DNA of 64,000 nt, from NCBI GenBank assembly GCA_017517305.1, contig JAFWZV010000015.1, positions 107,489-171,488 on the forward strand, read 5' to 3'. Under the pieces are notes generated by a model. It saw only the letters and a program-made list of their open reading frames with translations. It was not told the origin of the DNA and did no database searches. A program made the position numbers and the translations under genes. This document shows, in pieces, positions 62,637-64,000 of this stretch. Positions within the stretch are counted from its first letter, which is position 1. Every line of letters starts with the position of its first letter. The stretch comes from Lachnospiraceae bacterium. Lineage in GTDB: Bacteria > Bacillota > Clostridia > Lachnospirales > Lachnospiraceae.

Positions 62637-63575
62637 TTATTCTGTAATTCTCACATTGCTATCAAACATCTTAATATATCCAAGCCAACCTGACTTATCT
62701 TGATTGCTCTTTATAATTTCGGTAAAGGTCTGAAGCTTAGCATCCATATTGTCTGCATGAGCAAGAGCCATAGCCTCAATAATTCCAGGCTTCTTAGGTG
62801 AACCGAACTCAAGCTCTCCATGATGAGCTAAGATGCAGTGAATAAGCTCATCTGCTAATACCTTAGGGAAACCCTCTATGGTCTTTATTCTCTCCTTAAG
62901 CATCATAGCTCCCATAACTATATGACCTACCAGCTGCCCCTCATCAGTGTAGTCATTTTCAGGAAATGTTGATAACTCGTCTACCTTTCCTATATCATGG
63001 AATATGGCAGCAGTCACAAGTAAATCTCTCTTAATAACCGGGTAAGCTTCAGCTATATAGTTGCAAAGCTTTGCCACAGAAAGAGAATGCTCCAAAAGTC
63101 CACCCATAAATCCATGATGTATAGACTTTGCTGCTGAGTGCATCTTAAAGCGCTTAATAAAATCTTTGTCATCCATGAAGAAGCTATTAAGAAGTGCCTT
63201 AAGATGTGAATCTTTAACAGTTCCAATTAAATCAGTTAACTCCTTATACATTTCCTCCACATTTTTCTCTGAGCAAGGCATGTAATCACTCATTACATAC
63301 TCTCCCTCATCAGCAACTCTCACGCGTCTTACATTAAGCTGCAATGTGCCATTAAAGCTTGTAACCTGGGCATCAATCTTTATATAATTCATAGGTTCAA
63401 AGTGAGCTATACCACTATTTAGGTCCCAGATTTTAGCATCCACTGTTCCTGTCTTATCCTGAAGTGTCATAGAATAATAATTCTTACCTGCTTTAGTCTG
63501 AGCTGTAACCTTTGTCTTGCAAAGATACACCTCAGAAATCATATCTCCCTCGCGCAATGTGTTAATGTAATTCAT
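62637..63575 (-). CDS. yhaM: YhaM-family 3'-5' exoribonuclease
   Basis: A 312-residue protein. Residues about 15-95 are an OB-fold (KNYYSMTLQDKTGTVDAKIW, TSFNGTLQLNVRRVRV) and the rest an HD domain: HHGFMGGLLEHSLSVAKLCN, AAIFHDIGKVDELSTFP, GHIVMGAMMLKERI, CILAHHGELEFGSPKKPG and HADNMDAKL supply the metal ligands. It trims RNA from the 3' end and takes part in mRNA turnover. Upstream gene of the membrane-protein array and on the same strand; co-transcription is possible but a role in common is not evident. Confidence 0.93.
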   Translation of the reverse strand: MNYINTLREGDMISEVYLCKTKVTAQTKAGKNYYSMTLQDKTGTVDAKIWDLNSGIAHFEPMNYIKIDAQVTSFNGTLQLNVRRVRVADEGEYVMSDYMPCSEKNVEEMYKELTDLIGTVKDSHLKALLNSFFMDDKDFIKRFKMHSAAKSIHHGFMGGLLEHSLSVAKLCNYIAEAYPVIKRDLLVTAAIFHDIGKVDELSTFPENDYTDEGQLVGHIVMGAMMLKERIKTIEGFPKVLADELIHCILAHHGELEFGSPKKPGIIEAMALAHADNMDAKLQTFTEIIKSNQDKSGWLGYIKMFDSNVRITE

Positions 63576-63689
63576 AATAATTCCCTCAACTTTCTAATAC
63601 TTTCCCAAAAAAGTTCAATTAGAATAATTTTATCATTAAGTGTGGATAGATACAAGTTAATAACACTCAAGTTATTTTTCTTCTTCCTT

Positions 63690-64000
63690 GGGCCTATGAG
63701 TGATTTTCCTCTCCACAGGCCCAGCTTCTGTCTGTTGCACCTTCACCTCTTCGACTTTCACGGGCCTATGTGCAACTTATCTTCTCTCAGGCCCATGTCC
63801 GCGCTCTCTACAGCTTGCTTTTTCTCACAGCCTGGGCCTATGAGTGATTTTCCTCTCCACAGGCCCATGTCCACTCTCTCTACAGCTTGCTTTTTCTCAC
63901 AGTCTGGGCCTGTGACTGATTTTCCTCTCCACAGGCCCAGCTTCTGTCTGTTGCTCCTTCACCTCTTCGACTTTCACGGGCCTGCGAGCAACTTATCTTC
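63690..64000. repeat. 72-bp tandem repeat array with GGGCCT...AGGCCC hairpins
   Basis: GGGCCT starts at 63690, 63762, 63834, 63906 and 63978, an exact 72-base period running off the edge. Each unit begins with a 33-base hairpin (GGGCCT to AGGCCC) followed by a 39-base spacer. Two versions of hairpin and two of spacer alternate (a-X-b-Y-a-Y-a-X-b). Longest stem: CTGGGCCTGTG with CACAGGCCCAG. The block is clearly richer in GC than its surroundings. Its function is unknown. Confidence 0.9.
63696..64000 (+). CDS. Possible repeat-encoded partial protein
   Basis: The plus-strand frame is open from upstream of the repeats to the edge of the window with no stop, and 72 bases is 24 codons. From the ATG at 63696 it reads MSDFPLHRPSFCLLHLHL, with MSDFPLHRP, STACFFSQ and LFDFHGP recurring. 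All three minus-strand frames contain stops. No ribosome binding site precedes the ATG. It may be a coding repeat or an open frame produced by the repeat. Confidence 0.22.
   Translation, partial: MSDFPLHRPSFCLLHLHLFDFHGPMCNLSSLRPMSALSTACFFSQPGPMSDFPLHRPMSTLSTACFFSQSGPVTDFPLHRPSFCLLLLHLFDFHGPASNLS

Noticed and set aside
63690-64000. CRISPR array
   Set aside because: Repeats of 33 and spacers of 39 bases look right, but the spacers recur (two types), the repeats vary by several bases, and no cas gene is near.
1-64000. Prophage, insertion sequence or integrative element
   Set aside because: No integrase, transposase, phage structural gene or attachment repeats were seen; the XRE-S24 gene alone is not enough.

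Overview
The window is AT-rich, uses canonical AGGAGG-type ribosome binding sites and short intergenic gaps, and carries Firmicutes signatures: a Spo0A C-terminal domain protein, YhaM exoribonuclease, an Lsa-type ABC-F ATPase, a CcpA-type cre box and PPi-dependent phosphofructokinase. Together with the heterodimeric LacLM beta-galactosidase and two RlmD-like methyltransferases this suggests a gut or rumen clostridium, most likely a Lachnospiraceae relative of Butyrivibrio/Pseudobutyrivibrio. That placement is inferred from protein families. No rRNA, tRNA, insertion sequence, prophage or true CRISPR array was seen.

Layout. 1-7,300: a P2-type cation ATPase behind a Mn2+-sensing yybP-ykoY riboswitch; a divergent XRE-S24 repressor and stand-alone Spo0A-C protein sharing a palindromic operator; a short RlmD-like rRNA methyltransferase; two small membrane proteins; a cytidylate-kinase-like protein. 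7,400-16,600: an ArsB/NhaD-type transporter, a PocR / GGDEF-EAL / anchored-protein signalling operon, a multi-helix MscS-like membrane protein with a structured leader, an SDR enzyme, and exported proteins, one of which has been fused by a deletion to a relic of a NAD-dependent epimerase. 16,700-22,900: a MacB-type ABC exporter, a NarL-type two-component system and a FecR-domain protein. 23,000-33,000: one lactose operon (GPH symporter, lacL, lacM, galK, galE, galT, araC) with a divergent AraC regulator and three direct-repeat operators, giving lactose uptake, hydrolysis and Leloir conversion.

33,000-38,800: an apparent drug-response operon of Lsa-type ABC-F ATPase, a P-loop kinase/GNAT fusion and an ArsC/Spx-like protein, behind a leader holding a three-codon reading frame and two terminators (ribosome-mediated attenuation), then a tandem pair of DUF3137-like membrane proteins. 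38,900-50,400: pfp under a cre-overlapped promoter, two glycosyltransferases, an anchored two-repeat protein, SbcCD and a TRAM-containing RlmD.

50,500-63,600 is the least explained and most interesting region: downstream of yhaM, seven co-directional genes encode six divergent paralogues (five N-terminal membrane helices, then a large outside part with a conserved Asn/aromatic motif, an Ala-Cys motif and beta-rich repeats) plus one DUF1622 membrane protein. The order suggests duplication of a two-gene block. The window ends in an exact 72-bp tandem repeat, richer in GC than its surroundings, that keeps one plus-strand frame open to the edge.
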